In this document: positions 46,680 to 60,052 of the stretch, piece by piece
Layout: each line of letters begins with the position of its first letter
Numbering within the stretch: the stretch's first letter is position 1
NCBI GenBank assembly: GCA_003864495.1
Contig: ML133426.1
Location: forward strand, 2,356,001-2,420,000
From: Nemopilema nomurai
Lineage: Eukaryota > Cnidaria > Scyphozoa > Rhizostomeae > Rhizostomatidae
Direction: 5' to 3'
Length of the DNA: 64,000 bases
Notes under the pieces: model-generated
Seen by the model: only the letters and a program-made list of their open reading frames with translations
Told to the model about the DNA's origin: nothing
The model's database searches: none
Position numbers and translations under genes: made by a program

Positions 46680-47810
46680 CATATGTCAGAGTAATCATAT
46701 TGGATACTGGCCAGGTAGTGGGGCTGGTATTTATTGACCTGAAAAAGGCATTTGATACTGTTGACCACAAAATTCTCTGCAAGATGCTTGAGCTCTATGG
46801 TGCTCAGGGATGGAAACTCTTCTGATTTGAATCTTATCTCGCCAACACAGAAATTGGGGACATAGGGGTTTGTGTACCACAAGACTCGTACCTAGGGCCC
46901 CTTCTCTTCCACATCTACATCAACAATGCAGGACTCCAATGTATCTATGCATGCTGATGATTCCAGTCTGTGCTAGCAGTCCTCAAGTAAAACTCAGTTA
47001 AACGAGGCTATTGACAGCGATCTTAAGCAATTGGACTCCTGGCTGCAGGCTGCAGGGTAACTTTCCCTAAATGTTGCCAAAACTCATTCCATGCTGGTTT
47101 CCACCAAGCAGAGGCACAATATTCTCCAAACTCAGAACAAAGAGCAAGAATTGAAAATTCGTGAGAACTGGCTGGAAGAGCAAATGAATATTTTTACCAA
47201 AGTTTCCAGGGCGGTTGGCTTTCTGAAGCATGCGAAATCTTTCTTGCCAAAGGAAACTTCGAAAACTATCTACACTGGTATTGTGGAGCCCCATTGTCGG
47301 TATTGCTGCTCTGTTTAGGGCTGTGGAGATTCAGCTGAAACTAATCTGGGTTGGGGGACAATTCAAGAGCTCATTCAAAATGAGGCACAAACAATTGTCT
47401 TCAAATCAGTACATGGGTTGGCTCCACAATGCTTGTGTAACGTTTTTGCTAAAAGTTCACAGTCTCCGTATTACGGAGACATATCTTAGGCTTCCTCCCA
47501 AGAAGAGTTCAAATGGCCAAAAATCCTTTTCGTATAGAGAAGCAAAACTGTGGAATAGCCTTTGAGTTGAGTCCAAGCAGACATCCTTTCTTAGTTTTTA
47601 AAAAAACAATTTAGGAACTCTTTTTCGTAAATAGTAGATGTTGCAAATAGGTTTTAGATTGTAAATATATTTTTATTTGTATTATTGATAGTTTTAATAT
47701 TTTTTTGTAATCAAGCTTTTATCTTATGAGAGAGCCCTTTGAAAACCGACATCTGTTTCGAAGGGCTATCCTCCCCGTAGATGAAATGTGATGAAATTAA
47801 ATGAAACAGA
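46680..47810 (+). mobile_element. Dead non-LTR retrotransposon, 3' part (CR1/L2-like)
   Basis: The plus strand carries reverse-transcriptase blocks VFIDLKKAFDTVDHKIL and PLLFHIYINN, and a remnant of the ADD motif region. The typical C-terminal end follows (ELIQNEAQTIVFKS, SNGQKSFSYREAKLWNSL). Many stops and frame changes occur. The tail after 47700 has the shape GAAATGTGATGAAATTAAATG, typical of simple 3' repeats in CR1/L2-type elements. The 5' end is missing, as expected from incomplete reverse transcription. Confidence 0.85.
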
Positions 47811-47947
47811 TGTCATGTGCTGCTGGGCTCGTGACAACCTGTGGGCACGCAATTCGCTCCGGAGGAGCATGAAGTTTTGGCGCGCGTTAGACAGAATGCG
47901 GGAAAGACGATGACAAGTTTCGTGGAGCTGGAGTAAGATTCAAAAAT

Positions 47948-50900
47948 ATGGAGTTTTATACAGTTCTTGGGACTAATCAAACACCAAAAAAACTCAGAAG
48001 GTAAAGAGTTGGTCTTCTTTTAACTTCCCCTTAGTGCTTTAAGGACATGCTTTGGATATTATGCTTCGTCACAATTCTATGTTACACATTCTGTTTTGAA
48101 TCCAGTGGAAACTATTTGCACATTTCTGGCTAACTCGATTTTGAGGCAATTGGAGGGTGTTTTTTACGTAAATGTCGTTCTTAGAAGCCTTTTGAGTTTC
48201 ATGTTAGTGAAGATACTTGATTAATCAAAAGTACAAATGAAAGCAGACAGGCGATAACCCATTGATCCATTCATTTAATGCTCTAACACAGTAAACTTAA
48301 CTTCCAGCATCGGAGAAAGTCACGATTATTACTGCTACTTCCCACCACCTCTGCCTGAGTTTATTGTTGTCTTCTGCTTGCAATGGCCTGAAACTTCGAA
48401 GGAAAAAGTTTCTGTGCAGTTGTTTCTGGATAGCGATGAAAGAAACATTTGTAGAACGATTGGAGAAATTTCAAAGGAAAACTCAGCCTTCTCTTTCAAA
48501 GGGGACTGGAGTGAAGATGAGAAGTCAGTTGCTGAAGAAATCCAAGATAAGGTTTGCCTTAGAGTTTTTCACAGTCATTTTCTACCCTCGCAGCTTTTTT
48601 ATGTGTGTAATGATACAATGTCTTACCCGGTTTTCAAAGTATTTCTACCCGAAATAGGAATCTTCATTCTCCCATCTCATTTTCAACACAATTTGTTTTA
48701 CTCTAAATATGTTTTACTCTGACAGCCATCATCTTTTTCTAGAAAGATCAAAAAAAATTTCAGTAACCTCCCATCATTTGCAGAATATTGTAAAAATGTT
48801 TCTAACCAATGTAACTCCTCCTGTGAGCAATGAAACCAATGTCTTTTGAACAGAATTTTAAGAAAACAGGACCAACAGAAGCTGCTGCATTTTCATTGAT
48901 TGTACACATGTTTTGAACAAAAAACCTGATCCAGAATTGTTTTGAATCTAGGGAAGACTTCTGAAACTTTTGGTAGCCCCTTTCAACCAATTTAATGAAA
49001 CTGATTCACAAGATTCAGGCATATCTGGGGAAACAATTGCTGCTCTGGAGGCCGAGCTGTCACCATTAAAGAAGGTGAATAAAGATCAGACCAACAGGAA
49101 CAAGAAAAATGGAGGAACATTGTTTGAATCTTCATTTGTTGAGAAAAAACAAGTGCATAAGAGGTAAAGGTCACACTTGATTACTGATGTAGCTCATTAT
49201 ACCAATGGCCATTGTACATCACCTTCTTTGCCAAACATACCTAAGTAAATGTTGTGTCAATTTATCTAGCAGCCCTTCTAGGATTTTAGAATCTGTCAAT
49301 AACAGATAATTTCAGAGCTGTTCTTTTCCTGTTCTATACCAGTCAACTTAAAGGTCCTCTGTTGCATCATGGACTTAAGGCAAAAAGCGCTTATGTTAAG
49401 CTGCCTTTAATCAAGCATGGTAGGTACTCATGGGGGCAAAGAATTTCTATCATCATCTGCTTTCAACTTTCTGCTTTCAATTTCCAAATTTAGCTAATGA
49501 CATTCAATAAACTAAGGGTCATTGTCAACAATCTGCCACAACCAGATCATGGTATGCTAAACTTGTTCTATACCATTTATACTGTTTACTAACTTCTTCC
49601 TCTATTTTAACTTTTTTTCAGTGCAGGGTCTGTGAAAAGAAAGTCAGTTTTTGATTTTGTTGATGAGGAAAATGTTGACCGTAAGAAACAATTGAAGTGT
49701 GATGTCTTGAAAGATACAAGAAATGTGAAAGAAAATTTTCAACACAACAATGACTTAGTTACTCCTACCAAAAGAAATTCAAGCAAAAGTCCTTCATGTG
49801 GAAAGAAAAATGTTTCTAATAACAAGATAGTCACAAAATCACCATCAACACCTGGGTTGTTGGATCTCAAAGGTAAGAGACCTTGTTGGTATGTATTTAA
49901 GTTTTTATTTGGCATTAGCAAGATTTTCATTGTGTTAGTCTATCATTTACCAAAAAAGTTTCAAACTCCCATAATTTATCCTATGATAATAACAGACTTC
50001 ATCTTTTTGCTTGGTTTTCATTGTTTACCATTTGTGTTTTCAATTGACCAAATAAGTGTCAATAGCAAATCAAACAAGCATAAATTTTTTACGATGTCAA
50101 GAAAATATATAAAGCTGACTGGTTGTGGGTTGATTCTTGTTCTTGGATGGTTTTGAGAAAAACTGCATCCTTCGCAAAGAAAAGAGAGAAGCAATGAAGG
50201 AACTGAGCACTTTCCTAAAGTGGAGCAAGGAGGACAGTCAAGTTAAAGTAGTGCATGAAATCTTAAAGAAATCATGAAATCAAAAATCTTATAGAAGATG
50301 TCAAATTCATACACTGATGTAGACCCATGGGCATACCTAGATGACTTTGAGAAGGGGTCTAAATTTACTTTACAGACCAAAATTCAACTCTTGCTTATTT
50401 AACAGTTTTATATTGTGTATTTTAACAGTTTTAGTAATATGATCTCAATTATGAGCAAATGGGATCTTTCCATAATGTTTGGCATTTTTCCAAGCTTTCT
50501 CTCACCTCCTTAACTCCTATCATGCCAGCCTTCTTGGTTCTTGCTAATTCTTTGACTTGGGACAGACAGTTTTTGATACACACAAAAGTACTAAATAAAG
50601 TCAAGATACACATCCACAGACAATCCATAACATTTAATGACCATCTGTGAAATTAACCCACAGACTTTCCAAAGTGAGCATCTTTAGTAGCTTCCTACTT
50701 GAAGGAAGTTCTTCTCAATCAATATTTGCATTATTTTACTAGATTTTCAGCTGCATGCCTGAATTGCTCAAGGTGTGCAATTGAACACACATCTTCAAAA
50801 ATTTTTGCAGTAAGGCCTGATTTAAGTGCTAAGCGAAAAGAATATTCACTTTGTATATATCAGAATTTTTATAATGACAATATTTGCATCATTGAGAGGT

Positions 50901-53900
50901 TTATTCAGGTGCAAACCCAAAATCTTTTTTGGGAGGGTACAGAGATAACTGTGATAAGAAGAGCGCATGATTGGTTGTAATCCATTATTATAGCCATGAT
51001 TGGTTATAAGTATTTGAATATGTTAAAGCATAAACCCTTTTATCATTGCTTAATGCTCCAAGTTTCTTCATTTCTGGTGCTGTGGCCCAGGAATGTTTTC
51101 CAAAGCTTTTTCACCATTTTCTATTAACTTGTGCTTCACAAAATGATGGTACAGAGTGAGAAGTAGTATTTCTTCTTTGCCCAACAAAATTCTCAATATT
51201 TGGACAAGTGAAGTGTTGAGGGGAACAGCATAACCCATGCATTCAGCCCCTTTGGCGATGTCCTGCTTTGATTCCATTTTTTGTGCTACATTACGCTTCT
51301 GTTTCCTCAACGCCAGAACCTTCACCACGATGGGGGCACACTTTCTCTGAAGTTGCAGATGGCACAGCATTTCTTATTGGTGGACAAGGAATACGAAATC
51401 AGATTTGCAAAGATTCTATTTGGCAATTTAATTTTGGTATGCAAATATTTGTTTTGAGATTGGCAAGGCTCTTCCTGTTGTCTCTTCTTCAATTTTATGG
51501 ATTTGCTTATGGAGTTCCCGATCAAATGCAATTGCCTATTTTTGCAGAAAATAATCCTAGCGCTGCTTTAATTATATGTTAAACTGTTTAATCTGGAGTG
51601 TTAGATGACATCAGACTAGATGCACTTCGAAAGTAGTCTCTAACTTAACATTCTTGTGAATTTTTTTTGGAAATGAAATGGCGTTTCTTTTAGAAACAAA
51701 CGTATTTCAAAGGATAGAAGATTGCAATGATGCCTCTCGGAGAATGGGTCATACAGCAACGTATAGCGAAGCCTTGTCGCGAATTTATGTATTTGGTGGT
51801 TCAAAAAACAAACGGTGGTTTAACGACATCCACGCCCTCGACTTGAACACAATGAGCTGGAGAAGAATCGAGGTGTGTATGAGAAATCGCAATCCGAAGA
51901 AGTTTCGAAAAAGGTGTTCATGTGATAATACTATTGTAATCATACTACAAAACTCTTCCAAGATTATACAACAACGAGCACTTCATATGCTTCGATCTCT
52001 GTTTTTCTAACTTGCTTATTGCTACCGATTTGCTTGATTGCGTCCCAGTTTGAAGACGTTGCACTCTCATCTTGCAATTCTAGCCCACTGGGAAGGGCCC
52101 CGTCAGGGCCTACCACTCTTGCACGCTGGTGTATGACGAGTTGCTGGTGTTTGGGGGCGTTTATCCAAATCCAGACCCAATGCCAGACGGCTGTTCAAAC
52201 GAAGTCTTCTTCTTCAACACAGGTTCCGTTTTTCATTTGATTTCATTTGATTTCGTTTCATTTTCAACACAGGTACTGTTCTTCTCCAATTGCTTTTTTG
52301 ACGTGTCAGCAGGTCTATACTTTACGTAGAAAATGAAGCTGAGTTTCGTAGAGTATCAAAACTTAAATACTGCTAACACTTATGCTTCTGTTCACGGCTC
52401 ATACTTTTTGACTTCTAGATTCAAATGGTTGGTACCAGCCCATAGTCAGTGGTGAGAAACCAAACCCCAGATCTGGGTAAGTGGCACATTTCACGTCAGG
52501 CGTCAGTAATCGTGCAGTAAAGAAGAGCTAAAGCTCACCTCATAATGTAATTGTCAACTTTATTTTATTTATTTTGTTTATCTTTAGACACTCGGTTTGT
52601 TTTGTCGATGGGTTGCTGTACTTGTTCGGTGGCTGGGATGCTCCCACCTGTTTTAATGACCTTTGGACCCTTGACATTGGTAAGTCACTGTTGACCTCAA
52701 TATTCTTTTAAAACGACATGATGTTTCTCACCGCCTGAAAGATAATGTTCCCCTCCAACCACATTAATGACTTGGGTTTTCAAGGAAAGCACTTTGAAGC
52801 ATTCTTTAGAGATGAAAGTGAGCTTGCTCCTTTTTCCCAAAAGTCTTTCGAGTTTTCAAAGAGGATTCTAGAATCTTGTTGATAAACCATCTGTTGCGGG
52901 GCCGGCGATTTGTATTTGAAACTGAGGGGGGGGGGCAAAATTTTGAGAAATGGTGAAAGGGTTTAGTAAAAGCAGACAACATGGTTGACGGTAAGGGGTG
53001 CTCTATGAAACCACACAAAATAGCTTTGGACATTTAAAAATCAGTTGCACTGTTTTCTCGCTTTCTTTTACCACCATGTCCTATAGCTTTCTCCGTCTCA
53101 ATTTAAAGATAAAATAAGAAAGAATAAGAAAATAAGAAAGTTTTAGATTAGTCTTTTTATGCCAAGTTATTTTATGTTAAATAGGCATGTACAAAATATT
53201 TCAGAGTAAAGAAATAAATAAAACGCTTATTCTCAATGAATAAGAAAACACTTAAAGATAAAGCTACAACTACGAAATAAAGATTAAGCAATTATGTTAG
53301 GCTTGGTATTCGCGAGCGGGTACGTGGGAGGTATTCGTCGGTTAAAAATGGATAATTTATCCAAGGTCTTGGAAATTCGAGGTGCCGTACCCGTTGCAAA
53401 ATTTGGGTCCTTAATTCTTCAATTTAATACCTCTTAAGGGTAGAAGAGTTTTTGACTTTATCACCGCTCAAGGTTGGGAAAAAAGATTGGTGAATTGAAT
53501 TTTTGTTAGTATGATTCTGTAACGAACGGAAATCAACCAGCTATTCACCCTCTTTGCATTATAAAAGCTAAGAAATCAGATTGCAAACAATTTCTGATCA
53601 ATGATTGACTGCTGCCCATACTGTTATTTGGTTACACTAAAAGAAAGTTCTCCCAATCCTACCCTTACTTCTAGAGTATTAAATCAAACTTTAGTGCGGG
53701 CTGTAGTGGACTTACTTACTCTTGGTAAAACCACAGAAATTACACTGCTTAGCTTCAGGCTTCTTCTTTTGATGATTAAAGAATAAATAATAAATAATAT
53801 GCAAAGGCAATAACTTGGAAGCCAGAGGAAAGAAGCGAATCAATAATTACAGCATCTAATCAGCGCTAATTACTATATTATCCACTTTATTCATCGCTTT

Positions 53901-55310
53901 TCTGTACTGCGCTATATCCCACACTGATATGGTTTAAATGGCCAGTACTGGTCAGGTAAAGCAGCATTTACAAGCCTGAAATTTTGAATAATGCACGATT
54001 ATCAAGAATCACAATGCACCGTTTAGGCTAAAAGCTTTTTAAGGGTTTAAGGGCTTTCCAACATTTCGCAATGGGAACAATTTGAACTACCAAGTCCCCC
54101 TGCGGAAACCCTGTTCCCCTGCGAAAACCCTGTACCCCTGGGTGTTTCCGCAGTTTCAAGTGCAACTTCCCAACTAGACAATGCTGCCAAAAGTGCAATG
54201 CAAGTTATTCCTAAGCTAGGAATGTTTATGAATGGATCAAAGGAAACACGAAACCGGGTGAAGATACAAAACAAGGCTATTTTCCAAAGCACAATCCACA
54301 CAGGGGTCAAGACGTCAAATTTAATGAAGTTATGATTACGAAGTCACCATTTTTAGCATTAGACCCTTCGTATTTATCCATTTTGTCAAGATAGACTTCA
54401 GTTCTTGTAAAAAGTTAAAGACAATTTAGGAATTTTGGTCTGAAGTGTAATTGTTTTCACGTTTGCACCTCGACAGCAATTCATACTTGAGCAACTTCAA
54501 AATTCAATGAAGGTCAGGGCCTACTAGGCAAAACAAATTGCAGAAGATAGACCTCCTTTCTTTCTACTGCTCACCCTTTTTTGTACATGGCCTTAAAGAA
54601 TATTTTTCTCCACAAAAGAGAATATTTTGCTGCACATCCGTTGTACATGGCCCCCTCCCGGCCCTGCTGTTGCATTATCCTATTTCTACTTAAGGGCTGT
54701 ATTTCTAACTTTTCATCACCAGGTCTCATGAGCTTTGCCAAAGTGGAAGTGACTGGGGAGGCACCTCCTCCGCGTAGCTGGCATGGCGCAGCGCTTACGT
54801 CCGACCAACAGAACATTGTTGTTTACGGTGGTTACAATGGGGAAGCCGCTCTTAGCGATGTCCATCTCTTTAAAATAGGTAAGTGAAGAGAAGGTTATCA
54901 AAGAAATTGCCGCAGGTTACAGTTTAAAAAGGCTCGTAACGCTTTTAACGTAACACAGTTCTCAGCAAATGTGGGTCCTCCAGTTGATTGTGAAGTTATG
55001 CTTGGACAAGCCTTACTTGTCCATTGTCCTCAAAACTGTTTCTTCTTTCCTTTGTTTTTCCTTTCCTTGTTTCAAACACTCTGAATCGGGCTTCATTTCA
55101 GCTTCCAAGTGCTGGACACAGATAGAAACAGAGGGCCTCGTTCCCAGAGCTGGCCACAAGCTGATGACATGCAGAAGGAATCGCAAAGGCAGAAAGAAGG
55201 AAGACTGCATTATTGTTTTCGGTGGTGGAGATAATGAAGGAGGCTTTTACAATGATCTAGCCGAAGTGCCTTTCCCAGTTCCGGGAAATAAGTTTTTTGC
55301 AAGGCCTTAA
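47948..55310 (+). CDS. Kelch-repeat protein with unrecognised N-terminal region (11 exons)
   Basis: Exons: 47948-48000, 48308-48551, 48952-49163, 49622-49872, 51317-51436, 51694-51872, 52084-52222, 52419-52476, 52588-52679, 54723-54878, 55102-55310. Phases agree throughout, giving 570 residues. An in-frame TAG at 47888 precedes the first ATG. Residues 1-253 are unrecognised: a folded-looking start (YYCYFPPPLPEFIVVFCLQW), then a Ser/Lys/Asn-rich, probably disordered part. Residues 254-570 are kelch blades: RWGHTF...FLIGG, RMGHTA...YVFGG, RAYHSC...LLVFGG, HSVCF...LYLFGG, RSWHGA...VVYGG, RAGHKL...IVFGG. They likely form a six-bladed propeller for protein binding. Joining the two halves rests on phase match and proximity, so they could be two genes. 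Confidence 0.75.
50180..50277 (+). CDS. Possible alternative last exon of the kelch gene
   Basis: A frame reading EKREAMKELSTFLKWSKEDS and then QVKVVHEILKKS ends at TGA 50275-50277. Preceded by an AG at 50178-50179, it fits the same phase that exon 49622-49872 leaves (one base). It could therefore replace the kelch exons and give a short protein without the propeller. An AATAAA lies downstream near 50596. The acceptor lacks a strong pyrimidine tract, so this stays a candidate. Confidence 0.45.
52680..54722. other. Large intron of the kelch gene
   Basis: A 2-kb intron without a supported gene. It holds a poly-G run at about 52925-52935 and a short CCCTGTNCCCCTGCG-type repeat near 54090-54140. 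Confidence 0.6.
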
Positions 55311-57493
55311 TTACTGGAATTGACACATCTCCGAGCCTCTTCTAGTTGCAACAGTTTTCAACAACAATAGACCTTCGCTCCATGTTATGTTGGTTACTGT
55401 TTTTTGATACTTAATGCTAAAGTATCATATTGATGTTGAAAGAAGGATTCATTCTTTGAAACGTGCACAGAAAAGGTACTTCGGCGGCACGTGGGGCAAA
55501 AAGGGGCAAGATATGCTGAACATATAATTGCAAAACGTTACTACCATGTTAAATTAGCTCTTTGAAAGTTTTTTATTAGAAGGTATTGCACCGAAGAACC
55601 AATTTCCTCTGAAATGGCTTAGATTTGGGGCCTTCCGAACCCAGTTACTTCGAAATGTGCTAAGGAAACCACTGCATCATTTTGCACAACTTGAAGTAGC
55701 GTATATAGATGTGTGTCCAAGAAGACGCATACCGTTGTAACTTTTAACGACTGAAACCTCATTTGGCAGGTTTTCTGGCGTCTTTTTCACACATGTGTCC
55801 CCTATGTCTGTTTCTGTAACTACTTCTCGTTCTGCTACAACACACGCACCAGTTACGATTTAGATTGGGCCTTGAACTTATGAATGTTTCAGGGCTTTGG
55901 AACATTTTGGACACCCAGACGTAGATATCCGCCGTAAATTTTTAAGACAACAAGACTACAGCTTGTGACTCATTTAGTGATTTCAACAGTCTGACGTGAG
56001 GTTGGAATGCACGCAATATGCCAATTAAGAAATTCTTAAAAATTTCCAAGAAATCTTTATCTCCTTTGTTGCATTGACGGTCAAATTATTTTCTAGTTTT
56101 GTATCATAGAGTTCTGACATTATGTAAAATTGTATTTTGAACAATGTAAATCAGCGTATTTTCAGAACGTGTTTTTAATTTTCCTTCAGACTTCAGTTGC
56201 CTTCTTGGAAGTTTGCACAAATGTATATACGTGTAATGGCATTATAAAGAGCATTTTGTATATCCAATAGTATCCTCAATGCATAACTCTGCTATGATGT
56301 TGCTGTGAACCCCTTCTCATATCTTCTCTTTTTCCCTTGCCTTGTCTTTCCTCTTTCCCTCATTGACTTTTTATTTTTCTAACAACTCTGCTGTTACTTT
56401 TCTTTTCTTCAATACTTCCACTTTGAAGCTCTTATTGATATAACAACTTTTCATGCAAGGATGCAATCATGAAATCGAGGCAGTTTTAGCTTATCATGAG
56501 ACCAAACATTGTATATGCTGCCCAACATCATATTGAGTGAAATGTTCAGTTCACTTGTCCGGGGTCTAACTGTTGAGAAAAGCCTCCCATTTCGCTGGTT
56601 TCAGAATAGATAGCCCAAGTGTAGAAGTTCAATTCCAAAGAGACAACATTTCCATCCTTTTCTAAATATCTTTAGCGATTGCTGCTGCTACTAGTCCTTT
56701 TACTTCTAGTACTGATTTACTTAACAAAATTGGCGGAATGTATACGTTTTCTTAAGTTGTTAATTAGTTTTGAGCCATAATGTTTCAATTTTAGCTACCA
56801 ATCAAAGAAGATATGTCTTACTCACGAGTTTATTCTAGTAAAGTATAATAGGGTAGAAACAGCAACGGTACAAAATTTGGATGGGTTCTGTCTGTCTTAA
56901 TAGCCTCCCCACATTCTTGCAAATTTTACCTTTTTCCCTTTCTCTTTGTATCTAACTTTCTATTTTGTAACCTCCCCCCTCCTCCACTTTTGGGAGTTCC
57001 CACTTTAAGGAGAAAACGCAATTTTCTGCCTAAAATTGACTAAACATGGAAATCTTTATAACTGCAACTGTTTTTTATTTGATTCTGGCTCCGCACGTCC
57101 GATTGCCTGGCTGGCTACCCCACCCTGGCTGCCCCTTTTATGCAGTACCCCCAGGGCTCTAGTGTTGTATACACCTTTCTTGAGCCACGGGAAATAACCC
57201 GAGCAAACACTTATATGTCAGCCATAACAGCTGGTACTTTGGTTTTGAATACAGCGGGGAATAACCTCCACATTTTTAATCGAATAGGGGAAGACCCTTA
57301 TCTCTAAAAAGACTGGGTCGAGCATCTGATAACCCTGATTAACCTGAATGAAGCCAGCCGATTTCCTACGCCCATCTTGGTATGACCCCAAGTATGAAAC
57401 TCAGAAGTCGGCAAGGTTTAATTTTCCCACCCCTGCCCAATAAAAAGGTCTCTTACTGGACAGCACAGAGTATTTCCTTTATTCTTGGACTAC
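55311..57493. other. Intergenic region downstream of the kelch gene
   Basis: AT-rich, with the kelch 3' UTR at its left. No gene, RNA or paired transposon end could be supported. Confidence 0.5.
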
Positions 57494-57501
57494 GTTTTAC
57501 G

Positions 57502-57800
57502 CATAGGCGCCGACTTTTATTTTTCCCAGGGGGGGCTCAAAATTAAAATTTAAAAAAAATTAAAAAAGTTAAAAGGTAGATAAATTACCTGTTGCTTTAA
57601 TAACGTAATACAACATATGTAGTATGTATAATAACAAAACAAAACATTTTAAAAAGTAGATATAACATCATGGTCTTCAGTATCATCAGTTCAATTCTTT
57701 GATTGATTTCAAACGAAATTCCCAGGGGGGGCTGAGCCCCCCCATAGCAATTCCCAGGGGGGGCTCGAGCCCCCAGGCCCCCACGTAGTCGGCGCCTATG
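57502..57800. mobile_element. 299-bp hAT-type MITE with exact 8-bp duplication
   Basis: The ends CATAGGCGCCGACT and GTCGGCGCCTATG are inverted repeats. GTTTTACG flanks both sides (57494-57501 and 57801-57808). The interior has three CCCAGGGGGGGCT blocks, two followed by a GAGCCCCC complement, which could form small hairpins. No coding. The target size fits hAT, though the tip sequence differs from the CAGTGGCGG families in this window. Confidence 0.93.
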
Positions 57801-57808
57801 GTTTTACG

Positions 57809-59605
57809 TGACTCTGGCGTCAGCAGTGAAACCATTTAAACTTCGGATGTCATTGGCACTTTTTGGTGGCTCCCAATATTTACGCGAGGCTGTTCCTGTG
57901 AATCTAGGGCCGTAAACTTTGAACTTAATGTTTTGTTGGTGAATATCAAAGTGTACATGCACAAATAGTCATTGCGCATGCTTGCCGGATGAATAGCCAA
58001 AATGTAACGGGATCCGGTGCCGGATTAATAACCATGGCCACTATTTTATTACCTTTACTAAACTCTTTCAAAATCTTGACATCTTGAACACAAATTATGT
58101 TAGCGTTAACATTAACTTGAATACTGAAAAACCTGAATTTCCTGAAAACCTGAAAATTGGTGCCGTGAATTCGTGATTCATACCCCATTGGGGAGCCACT
58201 TTTTGGAAATTTTTGTATGCGTTTTAGCTAATAACGTGCACAAAGATTTGCATATTGCTGGAGTTTTCTATCTAAACTGTCGTCTTGGTTACGGGATAGG
58301 CATTTTAATTTTTATCGAAATTCTAGGATTTTAAAATTGCAGCTGTCAGCATCATGGTGCACAGTGCAAGGTAAGAGAAAAAAGACAACAGCTACACCAC
58401 CTTATAGTGCATATTTTCATTTTATATGCATGATTCCATGCACTCTCATAAGATCACTCCTAATTTGTAGTAAAATATTAAATATCAACACATAAGCAAT
58501 GTCATAATCATCATCCATAGATAAATATCAAAATCAAATGTTGAATACAAAGTTGTGCTCGGCAGGGTGTGGCATAGAAGAGAGCTTGTGAATCTAGGTG
58601 GGGTGAAAAGATTTGAACGGCTTGTGCTGGAATCATAGTGAACTTGTCAAACCCAGGTTGCATAGGCTTACAATAACAGAATGTGCAATGTTTTTTAGGG
58701 TTTTTCGTATGACGACGAATAGAAGGTTTGTGAACCGAGCTGGTGGGCTAGGCCAATCCACCTTTGCCCCGAACGAGTAGCACTGAAATCATGAACAAAC
58801 ATTTATACATAAACAGAAGCTAATTACGAACACAATACATGTGCCACAAAACGCGCTGGCAGACAAACGAATTGCCATTAGAATGGTGGCATCCAGCACA
58901 ACGGGACACAGCAAGACATGTGACTGTAACTGACATCCCAGACATCAAAAAGTGTTTTTAGTATAAAAATCAACCCCTTTTAATTTCCAATGGTTTTTGA
59001 ATTATGAAACGATTTTAACAGGCATAGATAGCATCATTTTACAGATGCAAGGGTTTGGATACAAGGGGTGACAGAAAAAAATTCCAAACAGCGAACACAG
59101 GTTTTTTTCTGTCGCATAAAACGTTTCAAAAAACATTCTAAACAAGACAGGACTGTGAAATTTCTTCTCTAAAAGCATTCACTAATTCAGTAAAGCAGCC
59201 ACAGGAAAGTTTACATCAGAGATCAGTCCAAGGTCTTGAAGCATACGTTAGTTAGGTCGTTGGCGCACTAAATCGTGGTAAGGAACAATCTATCCCACAT
59301 TCCTAACTATTGACATTGGAATAAATTAAAGCCTAAGCAATGTATTGGTACGATGTGGGAAAATCGATTCTAGAGCCTTACCTATATATCGCGGTTATAT
59401 AAACAGGTATTATATATGGTATATACAACAACCAATTTTGGCATTCAGTTTTGTCAGGAGATTTCTTGCCAGTTTCACTTGCATTCTCCCAGTCTCTTGG
59501 CTTTATATAATTTTCTTTTTTGTTGTTCTTGTCTTTACTCTTATACTCTCCATCTCCAATTATACAAAGAATCATTGTTTTGCTCTCAAATGGTGTAAAT
59601 ACCAA
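57809..59605. other. Non-coding stretch before the divergent gene pair
   Basis: No gene supported apart from the LTR relic at 58700-58945. Open frames at 59345-59629 (+) overlap the minus-strand gene's end and look incidental. Confidence 0.5.
58700..58945 (-). mobile_element. Relic related to the 13.7-kb LTR element
   Basis: Shares ordered blocks with the LTR at 13741-14094: GGGCTAGGCCAAT, GCCCCGAA, CACAATACATG, CAGACAAAC..ATTGCCAT and ACATGTGACT. The same orientation and spacing are kept but with many changes. It looks like an old solo LTR; ends and target duplication are lost. Confidence 0.65.
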
Positions 59606-60052
59606 TCAGTGCTTGTAAAAGCCCCCTGAATCATGCAAGAATATCGAAAATGGCATTTCATTTTTTTGCATTACTTCGAGTGAATTCTTGAACATCACGC
59701 GGACATCAACGTGAAATATTGGCTCACTTGTTTCCCTGATACGCCTATCAGATTCGGTTTTGCCCTTTTTTGCTCTTCTCCGTCGTTTTTTATCCGCCAC
59801 TTCCCCAATAAGCAGCTCAATCCTGTCTTCATTGCAAAATGCTATCGTTGTTACCTGTGGACAAAAGCGAATCTAAAATCAGTAATAAGTGAAGGAAGGC
59901 TTTTGGCCTATGTTCCAAGTTGAATGATAAGAGATCAAGTGAACGCAAGATTTAAAATTAATCAAAATTCAAAAGTAAAACAGACCCCTTACCTCCGCCG
60001 AATCTTCAAGCATTTCTTCGTCTATATCAGGACTTAGATAATCAAATTCCAT
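59606..60052 (-). CDS. Small unrecognised protein, two exons
   Basis: Minus strand: exon 60052-59993 starts with ATG and encodes an acidic peptide (MEFDYLSPDIDEEMLEDSAE), ending at a GTAAGG donor. Exon 59854-59606 follows a TTTTGTCCACAG acceptor in phase 0 and ends with TGA, giving 102 residues. The middle has a basic cluster (DKKRRRRAKKGK) that could be a nuclear localisation signal. No family was recognised. The good splice sites and the divergent position next to the TRAF gene support a real gene. The second exon might use an internal donor and continue further left, so the C-terminus is uncertain. Confidence 0.55.

Noticed and set aside
49873..50156. Read-through of the kelch exon ending at 49872 to a stop at 50156
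   Set aside because: A clear GTAAGA donor ends the exon at 49872, and the composition changes to hydrophobic AT-rich intron sequence.
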